Assembly: GCF_028737215.1 (NCBI RefSeq)
Contig: NZ_JAQZAM010000011.1
Span: 1-64,000, forward strand
Direction of reading: 5' to 3'
From: Actinomycetospora chibensis
Lineage (GTDB): Bacteria > Actinomycetota > Actinomycetes > Mycobacteriales > Pseudonocardiaceae
DNA length: 64,000 nucleotides
Shown: positions 1 to 15,974 of the stretch, piece after piece
Layout of the letters: every line of letters begins with the position of its first letter
Numbering within the stretch: position 1 is the first letter of the stretch
Program-made: the position numbers and the translations under genes
The notes under the pieces: generated by a model
Databases searched by the model: none
What the model was told of the DNA's origin: nothing
The model's input: the letters and a program-made list of their open reading frames with translations, nothing else

Positions 1-105
1 AAAAAAACCCACCAAACATTCAGCACACTGTTGAGTTCTCAAAGGACAACCACACCACCGTACAAGCCGACCCACAGGGCCAGACCTTCCGGAGGGCGAC
101 CTCCC
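1..105 (-). other. rRNA operon leader (5' part), operon continues off the left edge
   Basis: Read on the minus strand, this stretch carries TTTGAGAACTCAACAGTG followed by a T-rich tail (GGTGGG then seven T) at the very edge. That conserved block lies just upstream of 16S rRNA in actinobacterial rrn operons, where it takes part in antitermination and processing. The 16S gene itself is not in the window. A candidate promoter lies immediately upstream at 106-135. Identification is by recognition of the block; the rRNA downstream is inferred. Confidence 0.8.
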
Positions 106-135
106 AATCTAGTTCTCCACGAGGTCCGGGGGCAA
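106..135 (-). promoter_or_regulatory. rRNA operon promoter
   Basis: On the minus strand TTGCCC (130-135) and TAGATT (106-111) are separated by exactly 18 bases. TAGATT is a common -10 box of actinobacterial rrn promoters. The expected start is near base 99, giving a leader that runs through the conserved GAGAACTCA block. It lies in the 257-base gap between tyrS and the inferred rRNA operon, so rRNA has its own promoter and need not rely on read-through from tyrS. Confidence 0.65.
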
Positions 136-257
136 CCCCTGATCTCGCGATGACCAGAACTCTACACACGCCCGAAACCTGGCCTCACGCGGGGGGTGGA
201 TCAGCACGTCGTCCCTGGTCATCGACGGCTGCCCCGTCCCCAGCAGGCCGAAACGGC

Positions 258-1550
258 TCAGGCGCCGGCCAGCTCCACCCCGGCGGCGTTGCGCTTCCCC
301 CGCCGCAGGACCAGCCAGCGGCCGTGCAGGAGGTCGCCGTCGGCGGGCGCCCAGTCCTCGGTCTCGATCTTCGCGTTGTTCACGTACGCGCCACCTTCGG
401 CGATGGTGCGCCGGGCCGCGCCGCGCCCGGTGGCGAGGCCCGTCCCGACGAGCATGTCGACGATCGTCGGGTGCTCCGAGCGCTCCGCCGTGTACGAGGG
501 GATCTCCGCAACCGCGGCGGCGAGCGTCGCGGCGTCCAGCTCGCGCAGCTCGCCGCGTCCGAACAGCGCGCGGCTCGCGGCCTCGGCCCGCTCGACCTCC
601 TGCTGGCCGTGCACCTGCGCCGTCACCGCCCGGGCCAGGGCCCGCTGGGCCTCGCGCGCCTGCGGCTTCTCCTCGGTGAGCCGCTCGAGCTCCTCGATCT
701 CCTCGCGCTCCAGCCAGGTGAAGGCGCGCAGGTAGGTGCCCACCATCGCGTCCTCGGCCTGGATCCAGAACTGGTAGAAGGCGTAGGGGCTGGTCATGCT
801 CGGATCGAGCCAGACCGTGCCCGACTCCGTCTTGCCGAACTTGGTGCCGTCGGCCTTGGTGATCAGCGGTGTCCCGAGCGCGTGCAGCGATCTCCCCTCG
901 ACGCGGTGGACGAGGTCGGTGCCCGCGGTGAGGTTGCCCCACTGGTCGCTCCCGCCGGTCTGCAGCGTGCAGCCGTAGCGCCGGTGGAGCTCGAGGAAGT
1001 CGTAGGACTGCAGCAGCTGGTAGGAGAACTCGGCGTAGCTGATGCCCTCGTCGGACTCCATGCGCCGGCTCACCGCCTCCTTGGCGAGCATCCGCCCGAC
1101 CCGGAAGTGCTTGCCGACGTCGCGCAGGAAGTCCAGCGCGGAGAGGCCTTCGGTCCAGTCGAGGTTGTTGACCAGCAGGGCCGCGTTCTCCCCCGCGTCG
1201 AAGTCCAGGAACGGACGCAGCTGCGCGCCGAGCTTGTCGACCCACTCGGAGACGACCTCACGGTCGTTGAGGACCCGCTCGGACGTCGGCTTCGGATCGC
1301 CGATCAGGCCGGTCGCGCCACCGACGAGGGCGATCGGACGGTGCCCGGCGCGCTGGAACCGGGCGAGCGTGAGCCACTGCAGCAGGTGTCCGATGTGGGC
1401 GCTGGGCGCGGTCGGGTCGATCCCGGAGTAGAGGGTGACCATGCCGGCGTCGAGGTCGCGGCGCAGGGCGTCGAGGTCGGTGCTCTGGGCGATCAGGCCC
1501 CGCCAGGCGAGGTCGTCGAGGAGGTGCGGGCCCCCGGTCGAAGCGGTCAC
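258..1550 (-). CDS. tyrS: tyrosine--tRNA ligase
   Basis: Class I aminoacyl-tRNA synthetase that charges tRNA-Tyr in the cytoplasm. The 430 residues have the usual bacterial TyrRS length and order: Rossmann catalytic core with the HIGH motif as AHIGH (51-55), the tyrosine-binding region GSDQWGN (200-206), the KMSKS-like loop as KFGKT (237-241), and a C-terminal S4 RNA-binding domain (about 360-430). The start is GTG; no good Shine-Dalgarno sequence precedes it, and mpg ends 22 bases upstream, so translation may depend on the upstream gene. The mpg-tyrS pairing matches other actinobacteria (recalled M. tuberculosis order). Confidence 0.97.
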   Translation of the reverse strand: MTASTGGPHLLDDLAWRGLIAQSTDLDALRRDLDAGMVTLYSGIDPTAPSAHIGHLLQWLTLARFQRAGHRPIALVGGATGLIGDPKPTSERVLNDREVVSEWVDKLGAQLRPFLDFDAGENAALLVNNLDWTEGLSALDFLRDVGKHFRVGRMLAKEAVSRRMESDEGISYAEFSYQLLQSYDFLELHRRYGCTLQTGGSDQWGNLTAGTDLVHRVEGRSLHALGTPLITKADGTKFGKTESGTVWLDPSMTSPYAFYQFWIQAEDAMVGTYLRAFTWLEREEIEELERLTEEKPQAREAQRALARAVTAQVHGQQEVERAEAASRALFGRGELRELDAATLAAAVAEIPSYTAERSEHPTIVDMLVGTGLATGRGAARRTIAEGGAYVNNAKIETEDWAPADGDLLHGRWLVLRRGKRNAAGVELAGA

Positions 1551-1572
1551 CGCGCCATTGTCGCGTGCGGGC

Positions 1573-2199
1573 TCACCAGTCCGGACCGTCGGCCCGCGCG
1601 CGCCCGGCCTTGTACGGCGTCACGGCCCGGGACCCCGCGACCCAGAACCGCCACGGACGCTCCTGGCCCGCCGCGACGCCGACGCGCGGGCCGGTGCGGA
1701 CGTCGGCGTCCGGCACCCGGTGCCCGGACTCGAGCCGGACGGGCGAGGACGCGGACAGCACGTCGATGCCGTTGTGCTCGCGCGCGAGCCCGAGCAGGGC
1801 ACACAGCCGGGCGGGGCCCCGGGCCAGTTCGGCGTCGCGTCCCCGCGCCGTGGGGCGACGGGCGTGCGCCAGCCCCAGGTCCGAGAGCACCTCTCCGGCG
1901 CGCAGCAGTACCGCGCCGGCCTCGCCCTCGGTGAGGCAGACGACGTTGGCGCAGAAGTGCATGCCGTAGACGAAGTAGACGTAGAGGTGCCCGGCCGGTC
2001 CCCACATGACGGCGTTGCGCGGTGTCCGGCCCCGGTGGCAGTGCGACCCGGGGTCGTCCGCGCCGCGATAGGCCTCCACCTCGACCACGCGCACGCGCAC
2101 CTCCCCCTCGGGGGTGTCGGCGACGAGCTCGGCGCCGAGCAGCCCGGGAGCGGCCTCGAGCACGTCGACCGACAGATCCGAGGCGTCCAGCAGCGTCAT
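1573..2199 (-). CDS. mpg: 3-methyladenine DNA glycosylase (AAG/MPG family)
   Basis: Base-excision repair glycosylase that removes alkylated purines such as 3-methyladenine and hypoxanthine from DNA. At 208 residues it is the usual size for the bacterial AAG fold. The signature VEVEAYRG (39-46) contains the expected catalytic glutamate (E42), and the region around GHLYVYFVYGMHFCANVV (70-87) is the family's substrate-pocket block. The ATG is preceded by a strong GGGGGAGG ribosome site about 9 bases away. It starts 32 bases after the lytic transglycosylase stop and precedes tyrS, so the three may be cotranscribed. Confidence 0.93.
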   Translation of the reverse strand: MTLLDASDLSVDVLEAAPGLLGAELVADTPEGEVRVRVVEVEAYRGADDPGSHCHRGRTPRNAVMWGPAGHLYVYFVYGMHFCANVVCLTEGEAGAVLLRAGEVLSDLGLAHARRPTARGRDAELARGPARLCALLGLAREHNGIDVLSASSPVRLESGHRVPDADVRTGPRVGVAAGQERPWRFWVAGSRAVTPYKAGRARADGPDW

Positions 2200-2231
2200 C
2201 GCGGTTGATCCTCCCCCGTGCGGCCGGGCCG

Positions 2232-3170
2232 TCAGCGCGGCGCCCCCGTCCGCGCGAGGTACTCGTCGGCCCGGACCGCGCGGGGCTCGTCGTACCCGAC
2301 GGGCAGGTGGACACGGCCCGAGGTCGTCCGGAAGTACACCTCCCAGGCGTGGAAGGCCAGGAACGCGCGCTCGTCGGCCGCCATCACGTCGGCGTAGGCG
2401 CGCACGGCGCGGACGTAGCGCTGGTCGTTGTTGTAGCGCCGCAGGGCCCGGTCCAGGCCCGTCGCGGTGTCGGCGCCGTTGGCCTGCAGGTAGTTCGCCG
2501 CCCCGAGGATCGCGTCGTGGGGGTCCTCGACGTTGCCACCCAGCCCGTAACTCGCCCAGGTGGACGGCATGAACTGCATCGGTCCGCGCGCCCCGGCCTC
2601 GGAGTGCGAGGCGATGCGGCCCATCCGGGACTCGACGAGGTTGACCGCGGCGAGGATGTGCCACGGCACCCCGAAGCGTGCCTCGGCGCCGGCGTAGAGG
2701 GCACGCAGCCGGTCGGGCGGGAGCGGCTCGGCGATGCGCCAGGCCGGGAGCTCGTCGCCGGGGGCGCCCTTCGCCATCGCGAGCAGGTCGCGGCCCGCGG
2801 TGACGATGCGGTTCGTGACGTCGGCGGGGCCCGGCGGCAGGGCGGCGAGGACGGGGGCGAGCCGCTCGGGGTGGAACGCGAGCTCCTCGTACGCGACCTG
2901 GGCGGTCCGCGCCGCGGCGGCGACCTCGCGCGGCGATCGGGCGGGGTCGGCGATCGTGGCCTGGGCCGCGTCGATCTCCCTGGCCAGGGCCGTGGGGTCG
3001 CTGGAGACCGTCGGGCCGTGGGGGCCGATCGCGTCGGGGAACGGTTGCGGCGCAGCGGGCTGGACGGGTGCGGCGGGCGGCGGCGTGGGTGGCGCATCGG
3101 TGCACCCGACGAGGACCGCGAGCAGGACGACGGCCACCAGGAGCCCCCGTCCCCACCGTTCCCCGATCAC
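2232..3170 (-). CDS. lytic transglycosylase lipoprotein (SLT domain)
   Basis: Cell-envelope murein hydrolase, predicted to cleave glycan strands with anhydro-muramyl products. The 312-residue protein starts with a lipoprotein signal peptide (hydrophobic 10-20, lipobox LVGC with C23) and a proline-rich linker (25-47). The C-terminal half carries the SLT-type fold: catalytic Glu in NLVESRMG (E180), GARGPMQFMPSTWASYG (193-209) and RRYNNDQRYVRAV. The GTG start is supported by a -10 box (TACGCT, 3179-3184) 8 bases upstream, so the mRNA is probably leaderless. Substrate details are inferred from the family. Confidence 0.88.
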   Translation of the reverse strand: MIGERWGRGLLVAVVLLAVLVGCTDAPPTPPPAAPVQPAAPQPFPDAIGPHGPTVSSDPTALAREIDAAQATIADPARSPREVAAAARTAQVAYEELAFHPERLAPVLAALPPGPADVTNRIVTAGRDLLAMAKGAPGDELPAWRIAEPLPPDRLRALYAGAEARFGVPWHILAAVNLVESRMGRIASHSEAGARGPMQFMPSTWASYGLGGNVEDPHDAILGAANYLQANGADTATGLDRALRRYNNDQRYVRAVRAYADVMAADERAFLAFHAWEVYFRTTSGRVHLPVGYDEPRAVRADEYLARTGAPR

Positions 3171-3178
3171 GGTGTCCG

Positions 3179-3184
3179 AGCGTA
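3179..3184 (-). promoter_or_regulatory. -10 box of leaderless promoter for the lytic transglycosylase
   Basis: TACGCT (TANNNT type) lies 8 bases before the GTG at 3170, with no Shine-Dalgarno sequence between. Transcription should begin at or next to the start codon. Confidence 0.5.
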
Positions 3185-3194
3185 ACGACGTGGG

Positions 3195-3219
3195 CCTCCT
3201 CCAGCCGTGGCCGAGGAGG
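3195..3219 (-). terminator. candidate terminator after argH
   Basis: CCTCCTC (3195-3201) and GAGGAGG (3213-3219) form a 7-bp perfect stem with an 11-base loop, 57 bases beyond the argH stop and just upstream of the next promoter. There is no U-tract, as is common in actinobacteria. It would separate the arg operon from the next transcription unit. Confidence 0.45.
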
Positions 3220-3275
3220 GGCTCATGACCGCGTCCACACGCACGGAGGACCTGCTAGAGCTCCGGGACCGCTGC

Positions 3276-8668
<5,393 letters not shown>

Positions 8669-8670
8669 CG

Positions 8671-9621
8671 TCAGGCCTCCTTCCCGTCCGCCGGGACGAC
8701 CATCGTCCCGACCCCTGCGCTGGTGAACACCTCGAGCAGCACCGAGTGCGCCACCCGGCCGTCGATGACGTGGGCACGCGGCACGCCGCCGCGCACGGCC
8801 CGCAAGCAGGCCTCCATCTTCGGGATCATGCCGCTGGCCAGGCCCGGCAGGAGCGTGGCGAGCTCGGTGTCGTCGATCTGCGAGCGCAGGCTCGAGCGGT
8901 CCGGCCAGTCGGTGTAGAGCCCCTCGACGTCGGTGAGGACGACGAGCTTGCGCGCGCCGAGCGCCTCGGCCAGCGCGGCCGCGGCGGTGTCGGCGTTGAC
9001 GTTGTGCACGACGCCGTCGACGTCCGGCGCGACCGTCGAGACCACGGGGATCCGCCCGCCGGCCACGAGGTCGAGCACCGCCGCCGGGTTGACGTCGACG
9101 ACGTCGCCCACCAGCCCGACGTCGACCGCCTCGCCGTCCACGGTCGCGGTGCGCCGGGCGGCGGTGAACAGGCGGGCGTCCTCGCCCGAGAGCCCGACGG
9201 CGTAGGGGCCGTGGGCGTTGATGAGCCCGACGAGCTCGCGGCCGACCTGGCCGACGAGCACCATCCGCACCACGTCCATGGTCTCGGGCGTGGTGACCCG
9301 CAGGCCGCCGCGGAACTCGCCCTCCATGCCGAGCCGCCCGAGCATGCTCGTGATCTGCGGCCCGCCGCCGTGGACGACCACGGGCCGGATGCCGGCGAGG
9401 CGCAGGAAGACCATGTCCTCGGCGAACGCCCGGCGCAGCGCGTCGTCGGTCATGGCGTTGCCGCCGTACTTGACGACGACGACCGCGCCCTGGAAGCGCT
9501 GCAGCCACGGCAGCGCCTCGGCGAGCACGCCGGCCTTGGCGGCGGCCGAGTGGAGGCGGTCGGGGACGTCGGCGGGGACGGGGATGGACGTCAGCGTCTG
9601 GTCGGTGTCGATGTCGGTCAT
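8671..9621 (-). CDS. argB: acetylglutamate kinase
   Basis: Phosphorylates N-acetylglutamate; usually the arginine-feedback-inhibited step. The 316-residue protein belongs to the amino acid kinase family, with VVKYGGNAM near residue 50, VVHGGGPQI, and the substrate and ATP loops [16 protein letters not shown] ([10 protein letters not shown]) and [14 protein letters not shown] roughly 35-residue N-terminal leader precedes the first strand, resembling the N-terminal helix of arginine-sensitive hexameric enzymes. The ATG has no clear ribosome site; it begins 13 bases after the argJ stop and is likely coupled. Confidence 0.96.
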   Translation of the reverse strand: MTDIDTDQTLTSIPVPADVPDRLHSAAAKAGVLAEALPWLQRFQGAVVVVKYGGNAMTDDALRRAFAEDMVFLRLAGIRPVVVHGGGPQITSMLGRLGMEGEFRGGLRVTTPETMDVVRMVLVGQVGRELVGLINAHGPYAVGLSGEDARLFTAARRTATVDGEAVDVGLVGDVVDVNPAAVLDLVAGGRIPVVSTVAPDVDGVVHNVNADTAAAALAEALGARKLVVLTDVEGLYTDWPDRSSLRSQIDDTELATLLPGLASGMIPKMEACLRAVRGGVPRAHVIDGRVAHSVLLEVFTSAGVGTMVVPADGKEA

Positions 9622-9634
9622 GTGGAGGCCAGAA

Positions 9635-11853
<2,219 letters not shown>

Positions 11854-11861
11854 CGAGGGGG

Positions 11862-12380
11862 TCACCGGCGGCGGCGCCCGGGCCGCCAGGTGAAGGTGAT
11901 CGTCTCGTCCGGGGTGAGATCGCGCCAGCGGTCCCGCAGCCCGCGCAGCTCCGCGACGGCGACCGAGGCCTGCGCCGCCGTGAACGGGCTCGGGCCGACC
12001 TCGGTGATCCCCCACGCCCGGTCCAGCGCCGCCTTCGTCGACGGACCGTCGCCGTCGAGGTTCTGCTGGAGGACGCCGACGACAGTCTCGGCGAGCCGCA
12101 GCTGCGCCGCGTTCTCCCGCCGGACGGCGTCGGAGCGCTGCCGGCGGTCGTGGCGCAGCCGGCCGGACAGGACCTCGACGCCGTCGAACAGCGCGCCCGC
12201 CTGCAGCGAGCCCCAGAGCCCGCGGGTCAGGCCCAGCGCGCGCTCGCCGATGAGGTGGACGGCGTCGTGCGGCACGTCGCCCGTGCGGTCGTAGGAGCGC
12301 AGCCGCAGCCGGACCCCGTCCTCCCGGTCGATGAGCGCGAGCGACCCGCCGTCGGGGCGCTTCGAGAACGCGACGTCCAC
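11862..12380 (-). CDS. hypothetical protein, 172 aa
   Basis: I do not recognise the family. The protein is soluble and charged, with no signal peptide or membrane segment. It opens with a short beta-rich part (GGSLALIDREDGVRLRLRSY, residues 11-30), then a mainly helical Arg/Ala-rich middle (about 75-110) and a C-terminal helical part ending in a basic tail (RPGRRRR). Codon use matches its neighbours, which supports a real gene. The start is GTG at 12380. It stands alone between the ndh hairpin terminator and the arg operon promoter, so it probably has its own promoter. Confidence 0.6.
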   Translation of the reverse strand: MDVAFSKRPDGGSLALIDREDGVRLRLRSYDRTGDVPHDAVHLIGERALGLTRGLWGSLQAGALFDGVEVLSGRLRHDRRQRSDAVRRENAAQLRLAETVVGVLQQNLDGDGPSTKAALDRAWGITEVGPSPFTAAQASVAVAELRGLRDRWRDLTPDETITFTWRPGRRRR

Positions 12381-12431
12381 CGCGCCATGTCATCACCGGG
12401 CGGCCGGGGCGCGCAGGCGATTTCTCCGGCG

Positions 12432-12478
12432 GTTACTGGCTGGTATCGCTCGCTGAGGGAGCGATACCAGCCAGTAAC
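12432..12478 (-). terminator. strong hairpin terminator after ndh
   Basis: Perfect 20-bp inverted repeat, GTTACTGGCTGGTATCGCTC (12432-12451) and its complement (12459-12478), with a 7-base loop, starting 4 bases after the ndh stop. There is no U-tract. It is the strongest simple hairpin I noticed in the window. Confidence 0.7.
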
Positions 12479-12482
12479 GGTC

Positions 12483-14696
12483 TCAGTTGCGGCGGCTGTG
12501 GTCGGCGCTCAGGGAGTGGCGGGGCCGGCTCGTCGACGGGTACGGCGCGCGGGGGCCGTCCGCGGGGTCCCCGTGCGAGGTGGCCGGGAACGACGGGTGC
12601 GGCTCGCGGAAGGACCCGGACGGGTTCGGGTCGCCCGGTGGCCTCTCGGAAGGGGGCTCCCCGAACGACAGCGACGGGGTGGGCTCGCGGAACGTGGGCA
12701 GCGGGTAGCGGTCGGCGGGGCTGCCCTCGACCGTGTGCTGCGCGGCGAAGCCCGGCGCGGCGACGCTCTGCGGGTCGACGCTCCGCGGGTCGACGCTCCG
12801 CGGGGCGACGCTCTGCTCGGCGACCGGGAGCGACGGGTGCGGCTCCTGCAGGGCGTCCTTCACGGCGGGGAAGTCACCCGACTGCATCGCGGCCATCTGC
12901 AGCGCCGGGATGCCCTGGGAGTCGGTGGCACTCCGGAGCGGCTCGGCAGCCTGGCCGGCCGGGGCCGGGCGGACGACGGGCCGCGATCCGGTCGCGCTCG
13001 GGTCGGCGCCCCACGTCGGGGTGCCGCCTGTGAGCGGGAGGACGGGCAGCTCGCCGGTCTCGCCGGTCGCGTCCTCCTCGACGCGCGGGGCGACCGTCGG
13101 CGGCGCGTCGGCGTCGGGCACGGGGGCGGCGTCGCGGCGGCCGACGGCCACGAGGTCCCGGCCGAGCAGCCCGGAGACGAGCCAGTCCAGGGCGATGCGC
13201 ACGGTGCGGTCGGCGGTCGGCATGGCCCACAGGTGGTAGGCGCGGTGGAGCATGAACGCGGGCCACCCGGTCATGCGCAGCGGCCCGATCTGCGCGGCGC
13301 CGCGGCGGCGTCCCAGCCCGGCGACCGCGCCGGCGTTCTTGTGGCGGTAGCCGCGCAACAGGCGCCCGGAGAGGAAGGCGTCGACGTTGCGCGCGAGCAG
13401 CCGGGCCTGGCGGACGGCGTGCTGGGCGGTCGGGGCGGTGGTGGCCGGCTCGCCGGTGCGGCTGGTCGGGACGGTCACGTCCGGCACCGCGGCGCAGTCG
13501 CCGGCGGTGAACACATGGGCACGGTCGCGCACCTGCAGCGTCGTCGCGCAGCGCACGCGGCCCCGTCCGTCGAGTGGCAGGTCGGTGCGCTCGAGCAGCG
13601 GGTTGGGCACCGAGCCGGCCGCGACGACGATCGTGTCGGTGGCGAACGTCGTCCCGCCGGCGAGCACGACCTGCCCGCCCTCCACGGAGCTGATCGTGGC
13701 GCCGACCCGCACCTCGATGCCGCGGCGCAGCAGCTGGGCGTGCACGCGGGCGGCGAGCGCCGGGGTGACCTCGGGCATGATCCGCCCGGCCGCCTCGAGC
13801 ACCACCCAGCGGACCTCCTCGCCGATGTAGGCGGGCTGGTGGCGCGCGGCGCGCCGGGTCATGTCCTCGAGCTCGCCGAGCACCTCGAGGCCGGCGAACC
13901 CACCCCCGATGACGGTGAAGGTGAGCAGGCGGCGGCGCTCGGCGAGGTCGGTGGTCGAGGCGGCGGCGTCGAGACGGGACAGGACGTGCTCGCGCAGGGC
14001 GAGGGCGTCGGTCACCGAACGGAACGGCAGTGCGCGCTCGTCGAGACCGGGGATCGGCAGGCGGCGCGGGGCGGTGCCGGGCGAGACCACGAGGACGTCG
14101 TAGGTGAGCTCGCGGGTGCCGCCGTCGGGCAGGCTGACGACCACGCGCCGGCTGGAGTCGTCGACCGCGGCGACCGACCCGGTGATCACGTCGCAGCGTC
14201 GCAGCACCCGGCGCAGGGGCACCGTGAGGTGGCGCGGCTCGATCGCGCCGGCCGCCGCCTCGGGCAGGAACGGCTGGTAGGTCATGTGCGCCTGCGGGTC
14301 GATCACCGTGATGCCCGCGATGCCGGAGCCCGCCTCGCCCGCGCCGAGGTGGCGCCCGCCGCGCGTGCCGCCGGGCAGCCGCGCCTGCAGCGCCCGCGCC
14401 GCCACGAGTCCCGCGTAGCCGCCCCCGACGACGACCACGCGTGCACCCTCGACGCCGTCACCCGTACGCGCGCCGCGCAGCCGGACGAGGAAGACCACCG
14501 CGACGACGCACAGGAAGCCGCCGAGCGCGGCCGCGCCCCACGCCGGCAGGGCGCCGAACGCCCACAGCAGCGCCACGACCACCGGCCCGATGACAAGCAA
14601 CGACCCCCGCCCGACCACGAAGTCCGCGGTGGCCCACCGGCTGCCCGTGTCCGGGGACGGGTCGAGCTGGTGCGGCTCTTCGGGCGCGCTGGACAT
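12483..14696 (-). CDS. ndh: type II NADH dehydrogenase (FAD) with long repetitive C-terminal tail
   Basis: Non-proton-pumping NADH:quinone oxidoreductase of the inner membrane. Residues 31-71 hold two hydrophobic segments. The catalytic core has two Rossmann folds, GGGYAG (91-96) for FAD and GGGFAG (264-269) for NADH, plus the FAD-closing TAGDCAAVPD. The core ends near residue 525, the size of a normal NDH-2. About 200 further residues are low-complexity and Pro/Ser-rich, with repeats such as SVDPRSVDPQSV and FREPTPSLSF/FREPHPSF. ATG with GAGGAG 8 bases upstream. The 231-base gap upstream (14697-14927) shows no gene. The tail's function is unknown. Confidence 0.85.
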   Translation of the reverse strand: MSSAPEEPHQLDPSPDTGSRWATADFVVGRGSLLVIGPVVVALLWAFGALPAWGAAALGGFLCVVAVVFLVRLRGARTGDGVEGARVVVVGGGYAGLVAARALQARLPGGTRGGRHLGAGEAGSGIAGITVIDPQAHMTYQPFLPEAAAGAIEPRHLTVPLRRVLRRCDVITGSVAAVDDSSRRVVVSLPDGGTRELTYDVLVVSPGTAPRRLPIPGLDERALPFRSVTDALALREHVLSRLDAAASTTDLAERRRLLTFTVIGGGFAGLEVLGELEDMTRRAARHQPAYIGEEVRWVVLEAAGRIMPEVTPALAARVHAQLLRRGIEVRVGATISSVEGGQVVLAGGTTFATDTIVVAAGSVPNPLLERTDLPLDGRGRVRCATTLQVRDRAHVFTAGDCAAVPDVTVPTSRTGEPATTAPTAQHAVRQARLLARNVDAFLSGRLLRGYRHKNAGAVAGLGRRRGAAQIGPLRMTGWPAFMLHRAYHLWAMPTADRTVRIALDWLVSGLLGRDLVAVGRRDAAPVPDADAPPTVAPRVEEDATGETGELPVLPLTGGTPTWGADPSATGSRPVVRPAPAGQAAEPLRSATDSQGIPALQMAAMQSGDFPAVKDALQEPHPSLPVAEQSVAPRSVDPRSVDPQSVAAPGFAAQHTVEGSPADRYPLPTFREPTPSLSFGEPPSERPPGDPNPSGSFREPHPSFPATSHGDPADGPRAPYPSTSRPRHSLSADHSRRN

Positions 14697-14927
14697 GCGT
14701 GGATCTCCTCGCGATCGGGGTCGAGGTGGTCGGCCCGGGCGATGGGGGAGCCCCCGGGATCACGACTCGGTCACGCTACGAACCTCGATCTTGTCCGGGC
14801 CACCACCTGAGAACGCGACGCGCCGCGAGCCGTCCATCCACCCGTGCCGCGCGGTCACCGGTCGAGTGATCCTCCGATCGGGGTAGCCGCCGCCTTCATG
14901 GCTCTCAGGAACGGCGACGAGCGGTCC

Positions 14928-15974
14928 TCACGGGAGCCGAGCGTGCGTGCGCGCGACGGCCGTGTCGGACGGTGTGAACGACTCCCGGAACCGCGTGACC
15001 TCCAACCGCCCCCGGGGTTCCGCCCACGTCCCGACGATGCGGCCCCGGTGGACGACGGTCGAGCGGAACACCCCGTTGCCGCCGGGGACGATCCGGTCGC
15101 GCTCGGCGGCGTCGAGGACGTCGTCGCGCCCCCGGTAGCCGAGCACGAACTCGTCGAAGCCCGGCAGCAGGTGCACCCCGGCGGCCTCGCGGCGGTGCTC
15201 GGCGAGGAGGTCGGGCACGGCGGGGTCCAGCAGGTACTCGACGCCGTCGACGTCCATCGCGGCGAGGTCGGGCCGCGCGAGGGCGACCCCGGTGCGGGCG
15301 TCGGCCGCGGGCAGGCTGGTCCAGAGCGCGAACTCCGCGGCGGGGACGGGCCCGTGCGAGCGGAAGTAGCGGCGAGCCCACTCCCCCAGCGCCTCGTCGC
15401 GCGCGAGCGTGCGGGGCGCCAGGATCCAGCGGGCGACGTCGACGATCACCGGCTCGGTACCGTCACGGATCGGCCCGAAGCACAGCACGCCGGTCTGGGC
15501 CAGCTCGGCGAGCAGGTGGTAGCCGCGCCCCTTCGCCGGCTCGAGCCCCGCCTCCTCCCAGACGGCGAGGAGCTCCGCGCGGGTGGCGGGGACGGCGGGG
15601 AGGGCCAGCTCGCGGGCCCGGTCGACGTCGGCGTCGGTGAGGCCCAGCTCGAGGCGCCGCCGGGCGGCCTGGGCGCGGGCCCGCGGCGTGCCGAGCGGCA
15701 GCATCCAGCCGAGGTCCTCCGCCGGGACGAGGTGCAGCGTCCCGCGCATCGGCCAGCTGCGGACGACCTCGCCGGCGTCGCAGGCGGCGACGACCGCCGC
15801 GCGCGACCGGCTCGCCGTCCGGAGCGCCACGGACCGCAGCGCTCCCGGGAGGTCCTGGGCCTGGACGGCGCCGAGGTGGCGGACGACGCCGGCGACGTCG
15901 TCCGCCTGCGGTCCGACGACGCGTTGGGCGATCAGCCGCAGCAGCCCGATCTCCGACGCGCCCCGGGTGCTCAC
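14928..15974 (-). CDS. winged-helix DNA glycosylase, AlkZ/YcaQ family (HTH_42)
   Basis: Family members unhook interstrand crosslinks or excise bulky alkylated bases; Streptomyces AlkZ protects against azinomycin-type agents. The 348-residue length fits. The N-terminal catalytic region carries VQAQD (Q38-A39-Q40), matching the Q-x-Q motif of the AZL-type subgroup, followed by winged-helix modules (including GYHLLAELAQTGVLCFG) and a C-terminal beta-rich domain with VVHRGRIVGTW. The GTG overlaps the stop of the alpha/beta hydrolase gene (GTGA), so the two are translated together. Substrate unknown; the pairing may point to a toxic alkylating metabolite (inference). Confidence 0.75.
   Translation of the reverse strand: MSTRGASEIGLLRLIAQRVVGPQADDVAGVVRHLGAVQAQDLPGALRSVALRTASRSRAAVVAACDAGEVVRSWPMRGTLHLVPAEDLGWMLPLGTPRARAQAARRRLELGLTDADVDRARELALPAVPATRAELLAVWEEAGLEPAKGRGYHLLAELAQTGVLCFGPIRDGTEPVIVDVARWILAPRTLARDEALGEWARRYFRSHGPVPAAEFALWTSLPAADARTGVALARPDLAAMDVDGVEYLLDPAVPDLLAEHRREAAGVHLLPGFDEFVLGYRGRDDVLDAAERDRIVPGGNGVFRSTVVHRGRIVGTWAEPRGRLEVTRFRESFTPSDTAVARTHARLP

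Noticed and set aside
109..222. 37-codon open frame on the minus strand between tyrS and the rRNA leader
   Set aside because: It overlaps the rrn -35 and -10 boxes, has no ribosome site and no recognisable motif; most likely chance in GC-rich DNA.
14697..14927. GGGGGAGCCCCC-type inverted repeat as a terminator
   Set aside because: Only two bases separate the arms, so an RNA hairpin could not form; it lies just upstream of ndh, not after a gene needing it.
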